A stretch of 64,000 nucleotides of DNA from the NCBI GenBank assembly GCA_023634235.1, contig JAMKCF010000014.1, positions 1,302,001 through 1,366,000 on the forward strand, written 5' to 3'. A program made the position numbers and the translations under genes. Positions within the stretch are counted from its first letter, which is position 1, and every line of letters starts with the position of its first letter. The notes beneath the pieces are model-generated. The model saw only the letters and a program-made list of their open reading frames with translations. It had not been told where the DNA came from and did not search any database. Positions 24,300 through 36,500 of the stretch are shown piece by piece. Source of the stretch: Pisaster brevispinus (lineage: Eukaryota > Echinodermata > Asteroidea > Forcipulatida > Asteriidae).

Positions 24300-25750
24300 A
24301 CGCTGTCTAAATTGTCTAAATTGACACAGATTGAAAAGCCATAAGTATTTTTACAAATCTTTTACTGTTTGGATAAAGCAGGTTTTTATTTGGGACGGAA
24401 ATGGGAACTCACAAAATTGACTCATCATAAAAGTAACATTCTACAAACTAGTTTACCCCCACAAAAACAAAAATCAAACAAGAATTGCACTTCGGATTAT
24501 TTGTATTTAGGAAATCAGTGCTTTTATTCAAAATTCTGGACGGAATTAGTTGAAAAACAAAATTTAGACACTTCTGGAAACTGTTACATTCTTTCATACA
24601 ATGATCTGCACTTTATGACTCATAGTAGGGAACACAACATAGCATTGAAATTGCTGGCAGCACCCAAGTTTACATTTTAAAAAAAGGCCTTGTAATAACA
24701 CAGTGCACCTTATACTCAGGACATCTACAGTAGGATACTCTGACGTAGATGTCAAAAGGCAGTTGGTGTATCCTGTGCCATTCACGTACTTAACTGTGTT
24801 TTCCATTGTTGCAGTTTGATTTTTAATGCATTCTTAATGGCCATTTGCCTTAATATACTATATATACACTTGACCTTTTCGTCCGCCGTCGTTTAAGTAG
24901 TTGGAGTTACATAGTTACTTTTTCTTCTCATGAAATACTTTTGGAAACTTCATGTTCTTGGGTGATATCAAGTATTTTATAAGAGCTTTCAAGATGTTCA
25001 CAAGTTATAATATTTGCTGTTTTAATGACTTTAAACTTTGCAATAGTTCTTATGGACACATAATAATTAATGAAATAAAGACTTCCTGCTTACTTTACAA
25101 AAACACTAAACTTTTTGAACTGTATATACAAATGGAATACACGGATGTTTTATTTATTTGTAAAATTTCAAAAGAAAAAAGGCAAAAAGAAGAAATTCCC
25201 CAAATAAACTGAATTTCAAATTCAACATAGTATTTGACTTTATTATGTTACATTGACAGTTGCGTGACTTGGTCCCCATGTTTGCAAGTGTAGGATTTAT
25301 TGGTGTTGAGAAGGGCCAATTCTGTCGGGATTTATTCTTATGAATATTTGTAACTAGTCTGTTTTTTTTTTTGTTTTTTTTTTAAATATGCATGATAGTA
25401 CTTCACCAATCATCATTGGTCAGGACCCCAAGTTCTTTTAAAGGACTCACTGAATTTAAGACAAAGACTCAGCACAAATACAAGCTTAGGAATTCGCAAA
25501 ACATCAACCCTCAAACAAACCCTGACTGCATTGGCCTTAACCTTTATCATGCTGCCGCCATCTTGGTCATGGTCCCTGTATCCAATAACAATGAATACTA
25601 ATATCACAAAAAATGGAACCAGACTATTTTTATCATCCAGCCTCAGTTTGGTTACAATGATTTAGGTTGGAGGAAAATAAAGATGACCACGCCATGATAA
25701 AGGTCTGTTGTTATCCACCCCTCCCTTCTTTAAATTTCCCACTTTATAAA
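24300..25750. other. Copy-1 spacer between the convergent gene ends
   Basis: AT-rich, near-identical to about 28,880-30,330. Short open frames preserved between copies reflect the duplication and not selection. Nothing else recognised. Confidence 0.6.
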
Positions 25751-25760
25751 TACCACCAAG

Positions 25761-25855
25761 GGGCGTACTGTGGGAGGGTAACCGCATTATCCCTCCATTT
25801 CAGATAATCGACAAACATCTCATAGTTGACTTTGCCGCCGGCGTTCTTCTCCATT
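25761..25855 (-). pseudogene. Broken copy of the last EFHC2 exon
   Basis: On the minus strand the acceptor and the first part of EFHC2's last exon ([12 protein letters not shown]...) are present. About 129 bp that encode the C-terminal end and stop in copy 2 are missing. Reading through would run into non-coding DNA. The rest of EFHC2 lies beyond copy 2, so this fragment is downstream of the functional terminator and is most likely dead. Confidence 0.85.
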
Positions 25856-27442
25856 CTGAAAACGGAAACGAAAACCAATTATACAGTCACACCATGGTCA
25901 CACAAACCTGGGGCTACTGTACCACCCTGTCTCTGTAAAAGTTGATTTGTGTGAGCACGCATTAAACTGATCAGGAGACATACAATAAACGGAGGTTAAA
26001 AGCACAGCTCAAATTACAGTGTGTATCCAGCACTGTATGTTTTGGCTGCCACATGAGCCCAAGGGACACCCAATGGCATCACCACCTACAAGAGTTTGCA
26101 GTTAATGTATTAAGGCTACGGTTACATGAGTTTTTCGTTATACCCTTTTTTAAAATTCCACACCTTGCCTCAAAGTACTTCACAGCACACAAACAACTGA
26201 TTGACACTGATTTATTCTATTTATGGGTCAATGGCGGATACGCAACTTTTGTAATGACAAAAAGAGGACATGGCCCACTCCTCTTTGACTTGCAGTGTTT
26301 TTTACTTTTCTATGACAGCGTACTCCCTTAACAGTGGTCCATTGGCCAAATGCAAGTTAAAAAACATCAGGACCAGTCAAAAGTCTCCCCAAGTGGTCTG
26401 GCTAGCTAGTTCAGTGTTATCCATGCATCCCTATTTCAGTTGAAGTATGGACTAGTGGAAAAAGCTGCCGGACTAGTGAATTGACAAGCTAACTTGGTCT
26501 TGCTGGCCAGTCACCAGAAATGTTAAGAGTAAACCCTGTATAGCACTATTCTGAACAAATAAAATGGAAACCAGCTGATCAGCTGGACAAAGTTGCATGC
26601 CTGCAATTGACAACCTAAAACTGGAAACCATCATTGAAACACAAAGTTTGTGTACAAAGCAGAATCATCAATACTGCAATAAATTTGTTTGTGTTTTTGT
26701 TTCAACAATGATGACAGTGAATAATCAGTCTTTGTTTCGAGTTTGTATTGTTCGTAGGGTATTCAAGGCCAAACCAGTCTGTCCAAAAGGCACTCTGACA
26801 TCCATCCCCGTGGTAAACACCATGGCCAGGGTTTCTTCTGTGAAAACATACGGTACTGCCAGGGGTGAGAGTTGCTGAGAATAGGTTCCAATTTTTAGGA
26901 GGCAGTTTGAAATGATGGAATTTCCACCTTTTCATAACCCATGGAATGTATTCAAGGAGCTTCTTGGAACAGTACCCTCAGCACTAGAGAGTATAAGATC
27001 ACAGAGCATGGCTTATTTGTATCTGAAGAAAATAACAGCTACTTTTTTCACCAGGCAGACACAGAAAGTTTTATTTCAGACTAAAGTCTGAACTTTCTTA
27101 TCCCTGTACTGCTCTCCATTTCTGGGGCTCACAATAATGTGCTTTCATGTTCCTCTTTTGTGTTTCTCCTCATACATCGTAATGATTTTGAGATGTTTAT
27201 CATCACACATCCAACAGTGCAATTAGCGCCAAAAACAGAATGAATTAAGAGACAGTTTAGAAATGTTCAGTTTTAGATGTGGGAGGAAAACCCCACAGGG
27301 GAAAGTTAGGTAGGGACTGAAAACCCAATCCAAAAGCAAGGCTTTGGTCCAAGGTGGGATTCGAACCAGGGTCCACAAAGGTGAAAGGCAGGGGAAGAAA
27401 CATCTGAGGTCAACTTGATCCCCGCTGTTGCTTTCTTTGCAG

Positions 27443-27569
27443 TCCACCAGACAGATTCCCAGGTGGAGAAGCTCCAGGGAGTGTTTGAAGCCTTGGAGAT
27501 TGACGCCAGGAAGCAGGAGAGAGCAGCTGAGCTCTCAGATGTACCTCTGGAACTCCAGTATCAAACCCT
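27443..27569 (+). pseudogene. Duplicate of coiled-coil exon 7 (copy 2)
   Basis: Same length (127 nt), frame and splice sites as 22890-23016, with two amino-acid changes at most. Its entry phase fits exon 6 (phase 1), so it could replace exon 7. It cannot follow exon 7, whose exit phase is 2. Whether it is spliced in is unknown. Confidence 0.6.
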
Positions 27570-28548
27570 GTAAGTACGGTTTGGAAGCTTTGCTTGAAGA
27601 GGAAATCAGAGGACTGTAGTTTATAGATGAAAACTTTATAACAATCTCATACACCTCAGCACTAGCAGTTGTACAACATTCTCCTGAAGAACAGAGCGCA
27701 ATGTTTAAAATGTCAAGATTTATCTCATCACTGGTTCCCAGTACTGCCTCTTCTTCCAAGAAGAGATAACTATACATGAGTAGGATTTGAAACTGTGCAT
27801 GGTGGAAGTATAACTTGAAGTGAGGTTTGCGGTAACACCATGTGAAAATCTCTTTTGAGTAGTGTAGGTTCTGAAAAGGACCGGGGGTTAACGACTCAAC
27901 GTTTCGATCAGTATGCTCTGATTGTCTTCAGGAGAAACGTTGAGTCGTTAACTATACACGGTTGCCATTCATAAACCTAGTTTTCTCAAACCCCATACAT
28001 TTCCTGAATACAGTGGACCCAAGACACCTCTGCCACAAAACTCAACATCCCACCACCCTAAAAGAAAAAAAAAACCCAAAAACCAAACAAACCCAAAACC
28101 CAAAATCCAAACAAAGAACAACAGTAACTGAAAGTGAAAAAGACAAATCCATAGGGTGTGATGTCTCAGTTACCAGCTCATCTTTGTGGGTGGTGAGAAC
28201 ACTTCAGGAAAAATGCACAAATATTAGTATGAGACGAGCTGAATGTCATTCTTACAAATGTATTCTCCATAAAATTCAAACACATGATTATTTTTCACGA
28301 TACTGAAAATGCCTATTTCGCCCACAGGTTGCATGATTAAGTTTATAGTCAGTGCAAATTCTACAAATAAACATCCAAATTAAAATTGTTTCAATTGTGA
28401 ATGACAAACTGATACTTGTATATTCGTTTCAATACCGAGTGTTTCAAGAGCCCCTTAAGAACACATGCAAAGATAACTTCATAAATATTTAAGATCAATT
28501 GAGCATGATCATATTTGATGTTTTGATTCCATTAATTTCTTCCCGCAG

Positions 28549-28642
28549 AGCGATTTTTGAAGACGAAAGAAAGACGGTGGAGGATGAACAGACAAAGCTG
28601 AGAGAAAAACAGGAGTGCTTACTCTACCAACTTGAGATCTGA
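28549..28642 (+). pseudogene. Duplicate of last coiled-coil exon (copy 2)
   Basis: 94 nt, apparently identical to 23972-24065, with the cccgcag acceptor, the TGA stop and a downstream AATAAA (28852-28857). It could serve as an alternative 3' end together with 27443-27569. Confidence 0.6.
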
Positions 28643-30359
28643 TATATTTCTAAGGTGTTACTTTTGTCAACCGACTGTTTATATAAGTGAAGGCGTGGAC
28701 ACTGTAGTGAATATTTTCACAACCGATATCAAAACATCTACAGGTAAAATATTTTACAATGAAAACAGTGCAGGAGTAGCAATATTTAAGACAGACTTGG
28801 TTTTTCTTTTCTTCTAAAGGTGTGGCAGATTATCATAATAGATGCTTGTGCAATAAATCATCCAACATCATCATCAACGCTGTCTAAATTGTCTAAATTG
28901 ACACAGATTGAAAAGCCATAAGTATTTTTACAAATCTTTTACTGTTTGGATAAAGCAGGTTTTTATTTGGGACGGAAATGGGAACTCACAAAATTGACTC
29001 ATCATAAAAGTAACATTCTACAAACTAGTTTACCCCCACAAAAACAAAAATCAAACAAGAATTGCACTTTGGATTATTTGTATTTAGGAAATCAGTGCTT
29101 TTATTCAAAATTCTGGACGGAATTAGTTGAAAAACAAAATTTAGACACTTCTGGAAACTGTTACATTCTTTCATACAGTGGCATAACAATGATCTGCACT
29201 TTATGACTCATAGTAGGGAACACAACATAGCATTGAAATTGCTGGCAGCACCCAAGTTTACATTAAAAAAAAAAGGCCGTGTAATAACACAGTGCACCTT
29301 ATACTCAGGACATCTACAGTAGGATACTCTGACGCAGATGTCAAAAGGCAGTTGGTGTATCCTGCGCCATTCACGTACTTAACTGTGTTTTCCATTGTTT
29401 CAGTTTGATTTTTAATGCATTCTTAATGGCCATTTGCCTTAATATACTATATATACACTTGACCTTTTCGTCCGCCGTCGTTTAAGTAGTTGGAGTTACA
29501 TAGTTACTTTTTCTTCTCATGAAATACTTTTGGAAACTTCATGTTCTTGGGTGATATCAAGTATTTCATAAGAGCTTTCAAGATGTTCACAAGTTATAAT
29601 ATTTGCTGTTTTAATGACTTTAAACTTTGCAATAGTTCTTATGGACACATAATAATTAATGAAATAAAGACTTCCTGCTTACTTTACAAAAACACTAAAC
29701 TTTTTGAACTGTATATACAAATGGAATACACGGATGTTTTATTTATTTGTAAAATTTCAAAAGAAAAAGGGCAAAAAGAAGAAGTTCCCCAAATAGACTA
29801 AATTTCAAATTCAACATAGTATTTGACTTTATTATGTTACATTGACAGTTGCGTGACTTGGTCCCCATGTTTGCAAGTGTAGGATTTATTGGTGTTGAGA
29901 AGGGCCAATTCTGTCGGGATTTATTCTTATGAATATTTGTAACTAGTCTGTTTTTTTTTTTTTAAGTATGCATGATAGTGCTTCACCAATCATCATTGGT
30001 CAGGACCCCAATTTCTTTTAAAGGACTCACTGAATTTAAGACAAAGACTCAGCACAAATACAAGCTTAGGAATTCGCAAAACATCAACCCTCAAACAAAC
30101 CCTGACTGCATTGGCCTTAACCTTTATCATGCTGCCGCCATCTTGGTCATGGTCCCTGTATCCAATAACAATGAATACTAATATCACAAAAAATGGAACC
30201 AGACTATTTTTATCATCCAGCCTCAGTTTGGTTACAATGATTTAGATTGGAGGAAAATAAAGATGACCACGCCATGATAAAGGTCTGTTGTTATCCCCCC
30301 CTCCCTTCTTTAAATTTCCCACTTTATAAATACCACCAACACTACCAAGTGCACCCACT

Positions 30360-30564
30360 CTAAGACCGATCAGGGAACAGCGTGTTCAAGAGTGCAGCGT
30401 AGTTCACTCGTAGTACACTATCCCTCTTCTCCTGACCCGTCCAAGCCTCGTCGATCTTGGTTGGGGGAGGGGCGTACTGTGGGAGGGTAACCGCATTATC
30501 CCTCCAGTTCAGATAACCGACAAACGTCTCATAGTTGACTTTGCCGCCGGCGTTCTTCTCCATT
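30360..30564 (-). CDS. EFHC2: EFHC2 exon 12 (last)
   Basis: Acceptor gttttcag; residues about 679-746, ending ...NTLFPDRS and TAG. It lies inside duplication copy 2. The EF-like loop around [12 protein letters not shown] lacks most calcium ligands. Confidence 0.93.
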
Positions 30565-33500
30565 CTGAAAACGGAAACGAAAACCAATACACAGTCACAC
30601 AATGGTCGCATAAACCTTGGGCTACTGTACCACCCCGTCTCTGTAAAAGTTGATTTGTGTGAGCACGCATTAAACTGATCAGGAGACATACAATATAATG
30701 GAGGTTAAAAGCACAGCTCAAATTACAGTGTGTATCCAGCGCTGTATGTTTTGGCTGCCACATAAGCCCAAGGGACACCCAATGGCATCACCACCTACAA
30801 GAGTTTGCAGTTAATGTATTAAGGCTACGGTTACATGAGTTTTTCGTTATACCCTTTTTTAAAATTCCACACCTTGCCTCAAAGTACTTCACAGCACACA
30901 AACAACTGATTGACACTGATTTATTCTATTTATGGGTCAATGGCAGATACGCAACTTTTGTAATAGCAAAAAGAGGACATGGCCCAGTCCTCTTTGACTT
31001 GCAGTGTTTTTTACTTTTCTATGACAGCGTACTCCCTTAACAGTGGCCCATTGGCCAACTGCAAGTTAGAACACATCAGGACCAGTCAAAAGTCTCCCCA
31101 AGTGGTCTGGCTAGCTAGTTCAGTGTTATCCATGCATCCCTATTTCAGTTGAAGTATGGACTAGTGGAAAAAGCTAATGGACTAGTGAATTGACAAGCTA
31201 ACTGGTCTTGCTGGCCAGTCACCAGAAATGTTAAGAGTAAACTCTGTATGGCACTATTCTGAACAAATAAAATGGAAACCAGCTGATCAGCTGGACAAAG
31301 TTGCATGCCTGCAATTGACAACCTAAAACTGGAAACCATCATTGAAACAAAAAGTTTGTGTACAAAGCAGAATCATCAATACTGCAATAAATTTGTTTGT
31401 GTTTTTGTTTCAACAATGATGACAGTGGTTTCACCAAAATGGATATTCAATCAAACTAGTGTTTAAACTAATAGAAAATTCATTACTGTGAGTGGCGGAT
31501 ATTTAAAGGTTTTAAAAGTACAGTTAGGGTTTTTTATAAAACAGAGGTGCCAACTTTGAGGTTGGTGTAGAAAACTTGGTTGTCAAAATTCTTTAAAATT
31601 TTTTTTAACAAGGACACATAGAGTAGGTAGTCCAAATTTTAATTACGGCTAAAACACACTCGGATATCTTTCTGACTAATAAAAACAACTTGACAATTAC
31701 GGAAAAAAAGAAAACCCTGCATTAGACACAACTATTTGTTTATCAGATTTCTATGAAAACAACAAAAGAAAGAAAAAGAAACCGGCTGATCATTTTAGAT
31801 GTAACAAGCCAGAGCACAATAAAAATAGGAGGAAGACCTCACCTGAACAGCAAGGCTCGCACCATGTCGTCCGGCAGAGGCAGATGGAAAGCCCTGCATG
31901 TCTTTCTGACCAGCTCAACATCCACAAAACCAGACCTGTCCGTGTCGTACGACATCAAGCCCTCAACCAGCTTGGCAAAGTTCTCAAAGTTGCTACGACG
32001 AAGTTGTTCCTGGACGACGGACACCAAGCCTTCTAGGGGCATCTTGACATCTTGGCTGTCGCTGTAGAACCGTGCTACAGTCATGATCTCATGTTCACTT
32101 AGGTTTGAGCCACCAAGTTGCACCATCAGGTTTCTGTTGAAACAAGTTTTGAAATGACCATAGATTTATTTAGACTTCTAGAAAACTGATTGCTTAGTTC
32201 AACCTAGTATTAGAAATATAAACACCAATTAGGCACTTCAAGCCAAACAAAGACAGGGCCAACTAGCCACTGTCATTGGACCTGATGAATTATTTCTATA
32301 TTTGGCTCAACTCCTTAGGAAAATGCAGCCCCCGCCAGCAATGTAGGTACAAATGTTCAATTTACACCAAAAGAGTAACTAAAAATTGAACCAATAAATC
32401 TGTATGCTGTATTAGAGTCATACAATAAGACTATTGAAAAACCAAAACTTAACTGACCTGAACAAATCATATTCCAGTTTACCACTTCCCTCTGGGTCAT
32501 TTCTCTTGAAGAATTCTTTGATTTGTTCCATGTTCCGGGATGCAATCTGGCCCAACTTCTGGACGATCAGATTGATGTCAGAAACAGGCATCTGTTAGAA
32601 ATCAAACACACAACAATTCAGATTAATGTTATTAGTGATAGAATAAAACGGGAATAGTTATTAAAAAAAAAAAACCCAACAGTCTCTCGAGTTGGAAGTC
32701 TAATTACAGTTGCATTCTTTTAAGTATTGAGCTAAGTATTTGAAGTGGTACTTTTGTGCCGATAACAGTCCTCATGTACCCGGCAGAAGGGCACGAGAAT
32801 TTGGGCATACCGCACTCAGCCCAGGTACTCTTCAACCAATACGTCATCCAAGTAAAAAGTCACAAGCAATAAACATTATACTCAGATGCAATATTACTAT
32901 TGGTCTACGTTTTTCAATTGCTATACAGAACTTATTTTTCAACAACAGACAAAAACAGAGATGTTAATTTTCAATAACAGACACGTGGCATGTCACCGCT
33001 AAGCCTTAAGAGCACAGGACGCAAAGCTCTGATGCTTCTGATCAGCAGAGTATGGGTTCGAGTCCAGGTCTTGAAACTTGATGTCCTTGAGCAAGACACT
33101 TTACCATACTTGCTTTGTCCTTAGGATGGGACATTAAGCTGTAGGGCTTGTGTACCATGATAGGTGTTGCACTGAAAAGAACCTAGATCACTTGTTGTGG
33201 AGGAGTAGGGGTTAACACCGGTGTTTCTGGTTCACATAGCAAGCACCCTTGTCTACAGGTTTCCTCAGGCTTGCGAGCTACATTGACTAAATTCACTTAT
33301 GAGGCATCCTTGTTTCATTACCAGACATATATGATAACAGTAATACTAAAATTTCTCCCCCCAGAAATGTTGCTTGTTAATTCCATCAAATTTCTATTTT
33401 TGTTGACACTACGATCATCGCTCTCCAGCCAGCCGTCTTGATAAATGACAATACTCACCTCCCCAGCGTGTTTCTCCATGTAGCGGAATGCATACTCATC

Positions 33501-36500
33501 AGCGTCAATCAAGATAAACATGTGATTGTGGAAGTTGACACGGCTACCAACGTAAAGTTCTTTGGCTAGGTAGTACTCCGAGAGCTCAGAGCCGAAGCGT
33601 TCCTGGTTTGGCTTCTTAATACGGTTACGCTCCAAGAACTTGCCACCAATTATGCCTGGGTTTCACAAAGGACCAAAATTGAAATCCAATTTACAAGACT
33701 GAGTCAATATTTTTTATTGTACTCTTAGATCAAGTCACCAAATAGTTTAATAGATGTTAAATTTGCTTTGGGACTTGAGAAAGTACCGAGTAACAAGTGG
33801 TTTACATACATTGCCGTATAAGTAAAACACAAGATAACATCACCAAAAGTTTTTTTTTAAATTTCAATTAGAAGAATTTCTTTATCGATTTGTACTTACC
33901 GGAGTTGCGCACTGGAGGCTCAAAGACAGATACGGTATCATCGGAGAGGTAGTACGAGAGAATGAACCTTCGGTCAATATCAATTGGCTTGGTTGTGTCA
34001 AGTCGGCAGACGAAACGAAGCACGTTGCTGTCCAGTCCATGCCTGAATGGGCAAAGAGTGGAAAATTCATTTATTACTTAAAAAAAAATACTCAAAATCC
34101 ATAATGTTCTAATAAAAAGTCACATCCCTGTACTGCCACTTCTCAGTTTGCATCATAAACTTGGGTGTTGAATGGCTTCTTGCTGGTACCCCACCCCACT
34201 GACAAAATAGGAAGACTGGTAGCTCAGTTGGTAGAGCACTAGCACATTAATTCGGAGGTGGCAGGTACAAATCTTGTTCTAGTCATTTATTCTTTGTTCA
34301 TCAAAAATTGCAATTGTGGTTTATAACTTGAACATTTAGATAACAAATTTGAAAGTATCAACAAAAAGAAGGTTTATAATGTTAAATATTTTCGTCTTAT
34401 GCTTTTGAATACTATGATTTCGATTGAAAAACCAAAACAAGAAACCAGTCAGAGGCAATATAATTCAAATGATATTTCAAATGGTACCCCATTTCTGCTA
34501 ACCAAGATTTGTCTGTGGTTATTATAAAAGTTTGGTGCACACATTAGCAGCACGAAACTTAACCCACTAACATGACTAAGCACGAAATCAGCTTAGCAGT
34601 TTTCTGCATTTGATCTTTGGGGGAACTCACCTGTCCTTTTCCATGAACTTGATGAAGTCTCGTCTGGGCGGCTTGGGTAGGAGTCCCATGCAAGAACACA
34701 GAGAATCTTCCTCAGAACCGAAACCAGTGTATGGGGGCCACTCGCGCCTCATCGCTGGTGATGGTTCACCCCTGTAATTCAGTGGAGTGAATGCAGCTGG
34801 AAAAACAAAATAATAATAAACAATTATTGCTCTGCAAATCTTTGATTTTCACAACAAAAGTATTACGAAAATGTGGCTGGAACTTCTTGCGGAGTGGAAA
34901 ACCCAATTGTGTGTGGTGTGTTTAAAACTTTGTTTATGGACCTTTCTTTTGGTACTCTGTTAACTGCAACTAGCCACCAACGCGGTGATTATCACATGAT
35001 TCAATTCTCAAACAATTCTTTGTCTAAATGACACTTAGGAAGCCTGAAACCACAAACTAAATCACCATGGCTCAGAAGAGGTGCTGGATAGGAACTAGAA
35101 ACACCACAACAGACTTTACAAGTCTCGCCGTACTCAAACATTTTGGGACCACTTTGGTCCCATCGTACATTGCTTTAACATGAGTGAAGGAAACAAACTC
35201 GCGCAATTTAACAGGTCTCCATGTTTGAATAAAGGCAATCCTTGCAGTCTATAAACCCATGCTCTTAACTTGACAAAAGTAAATGATTCTTTTACCTGAA
35301 CTGCAAAGAACTTTAAGACTGACGTAGAGTTGCCTTAATAATAGCGAGTGATTTTTATTACGCGATGATCACAACATATCCATCCCATCCAAAGTACAGC
35401 AATACTTACAGACACCGTACTTGGTGCGATAGTACTCCTTGGTAAAGTCATCACAGTCGCAGAGAGTCAGTTTGCGACCCCACATGTTAATCTCCGTGCC
35501 GATCTTCAGATCGCTGTCTTTGTAGTACTCAGTGTGGACTGCTCCAGTCTGAAAAGCGAGGAGGTACATATTGTTATGTTTTAAAATCAACTCAAACAAA
35601 AATAACATTATCGTCTTTTGTTATTGAAAAATAGACAAGTGTGTAAATGTTACATTTCATTGAGTGAAACTCAATAAAGATGGTTTAATTATGTAAATAA
35701 ACCATATTTTGATCAGTGTCACGCTGGGCAAAAATGCAAAGTTTCATGAAATGCCCATAATAAAGGGCTATGATATCACACAACAGACAGACTTGATCCA
35801 AACAAGACAATGGAAAAAGCAAAGCAACGAAGATAAATAAGCTTTATTCAGTTCGTGTTATGAGGTACTTTATGTCAAAACACGGACTGGTTTAGACGTT
35901 GGTTTCCTGAGGCGCTGGTACTTCAGGTTTTTTTTAGATCTGATTATGAACTTAAATAAAAGTTGTACCTTCAGACTGTCCAAGATGTATCTTCCTCCAT
36001 GACCCATGGGTCCAAAGACATTTAGCACTGTACGTCCAGTGACCTCACCAGGCTGCCTCAACGGCTCTGGTCCACTCATTGGCAGGCGTGCTCTTCGCAG
36101 GAACATCGGCGTTGCGTCACGTCCGGCGTTAGCCGGGATGACTTCCTTGACTTCTATGGTGTCGTCGGCGAGGAAGTAATGAAGGATCATCTCACGGGAA
36201 TCACCGAACATGTTGTCCTTGTCGTTCCAGTAGCAGTAGTAGCGCAAGACGTGGCGGTCGTGATCAAGGAATTGCTTGAGGGTGTCCACTTTCTCGTAAG
36301 GACGGAGAGGCTGCTGAGATTCATCAATCTGCAATGATTCAAAAGGATTGAGGTTTAGCTTTTGGAGTTTGCCGGAAATCTAAGACCTCATCTGAATTGA
36401 CGGCTACAGCTACGGCTAGTGCTAAGGATGTTGCTACGGGTGGCTTATACTCCAACACTTCTAGCCGTAGCCGTATCTGCCAATTCGGACCTGACCGCAG

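Larger units (their letters stand above)
21666..26719. repeat. Tandem duplication, copy 1
   Basis: This block repeats as 26,727-31,427, with near-identity over thousands of bases by eye. It contains coding exons 7-8 and the 3' end of the coiled-coil gene plus a broken last exon of EFHC2. Copy 1 differs by a 500-bp insertion (21,705-22,204) and by a deletion of about 129 bp next to the EFHC2 fragment. At the junction the two copies are separated by about 7 bp (26,720-26,726) matching neither flank. Confidence 0.93.
26727..31427. repeat. Tandem duplication, copy 2
   Basis: Second copy of 21,666-26,719 without the 500-bp insertion. It carries spare terminal exons of the coiled-coil gene and the intact last exon of EFHC2. 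Its right edge is at 'gatgacagtg', after which the sequence no longer matches. Confidence 0.93.

Noticed and set aside
34210..34275. Possible functional tRNA gene
   Set aside because: The acceptor stem does not pair and the T-arm lacks the GTTC core, so it is a relic.
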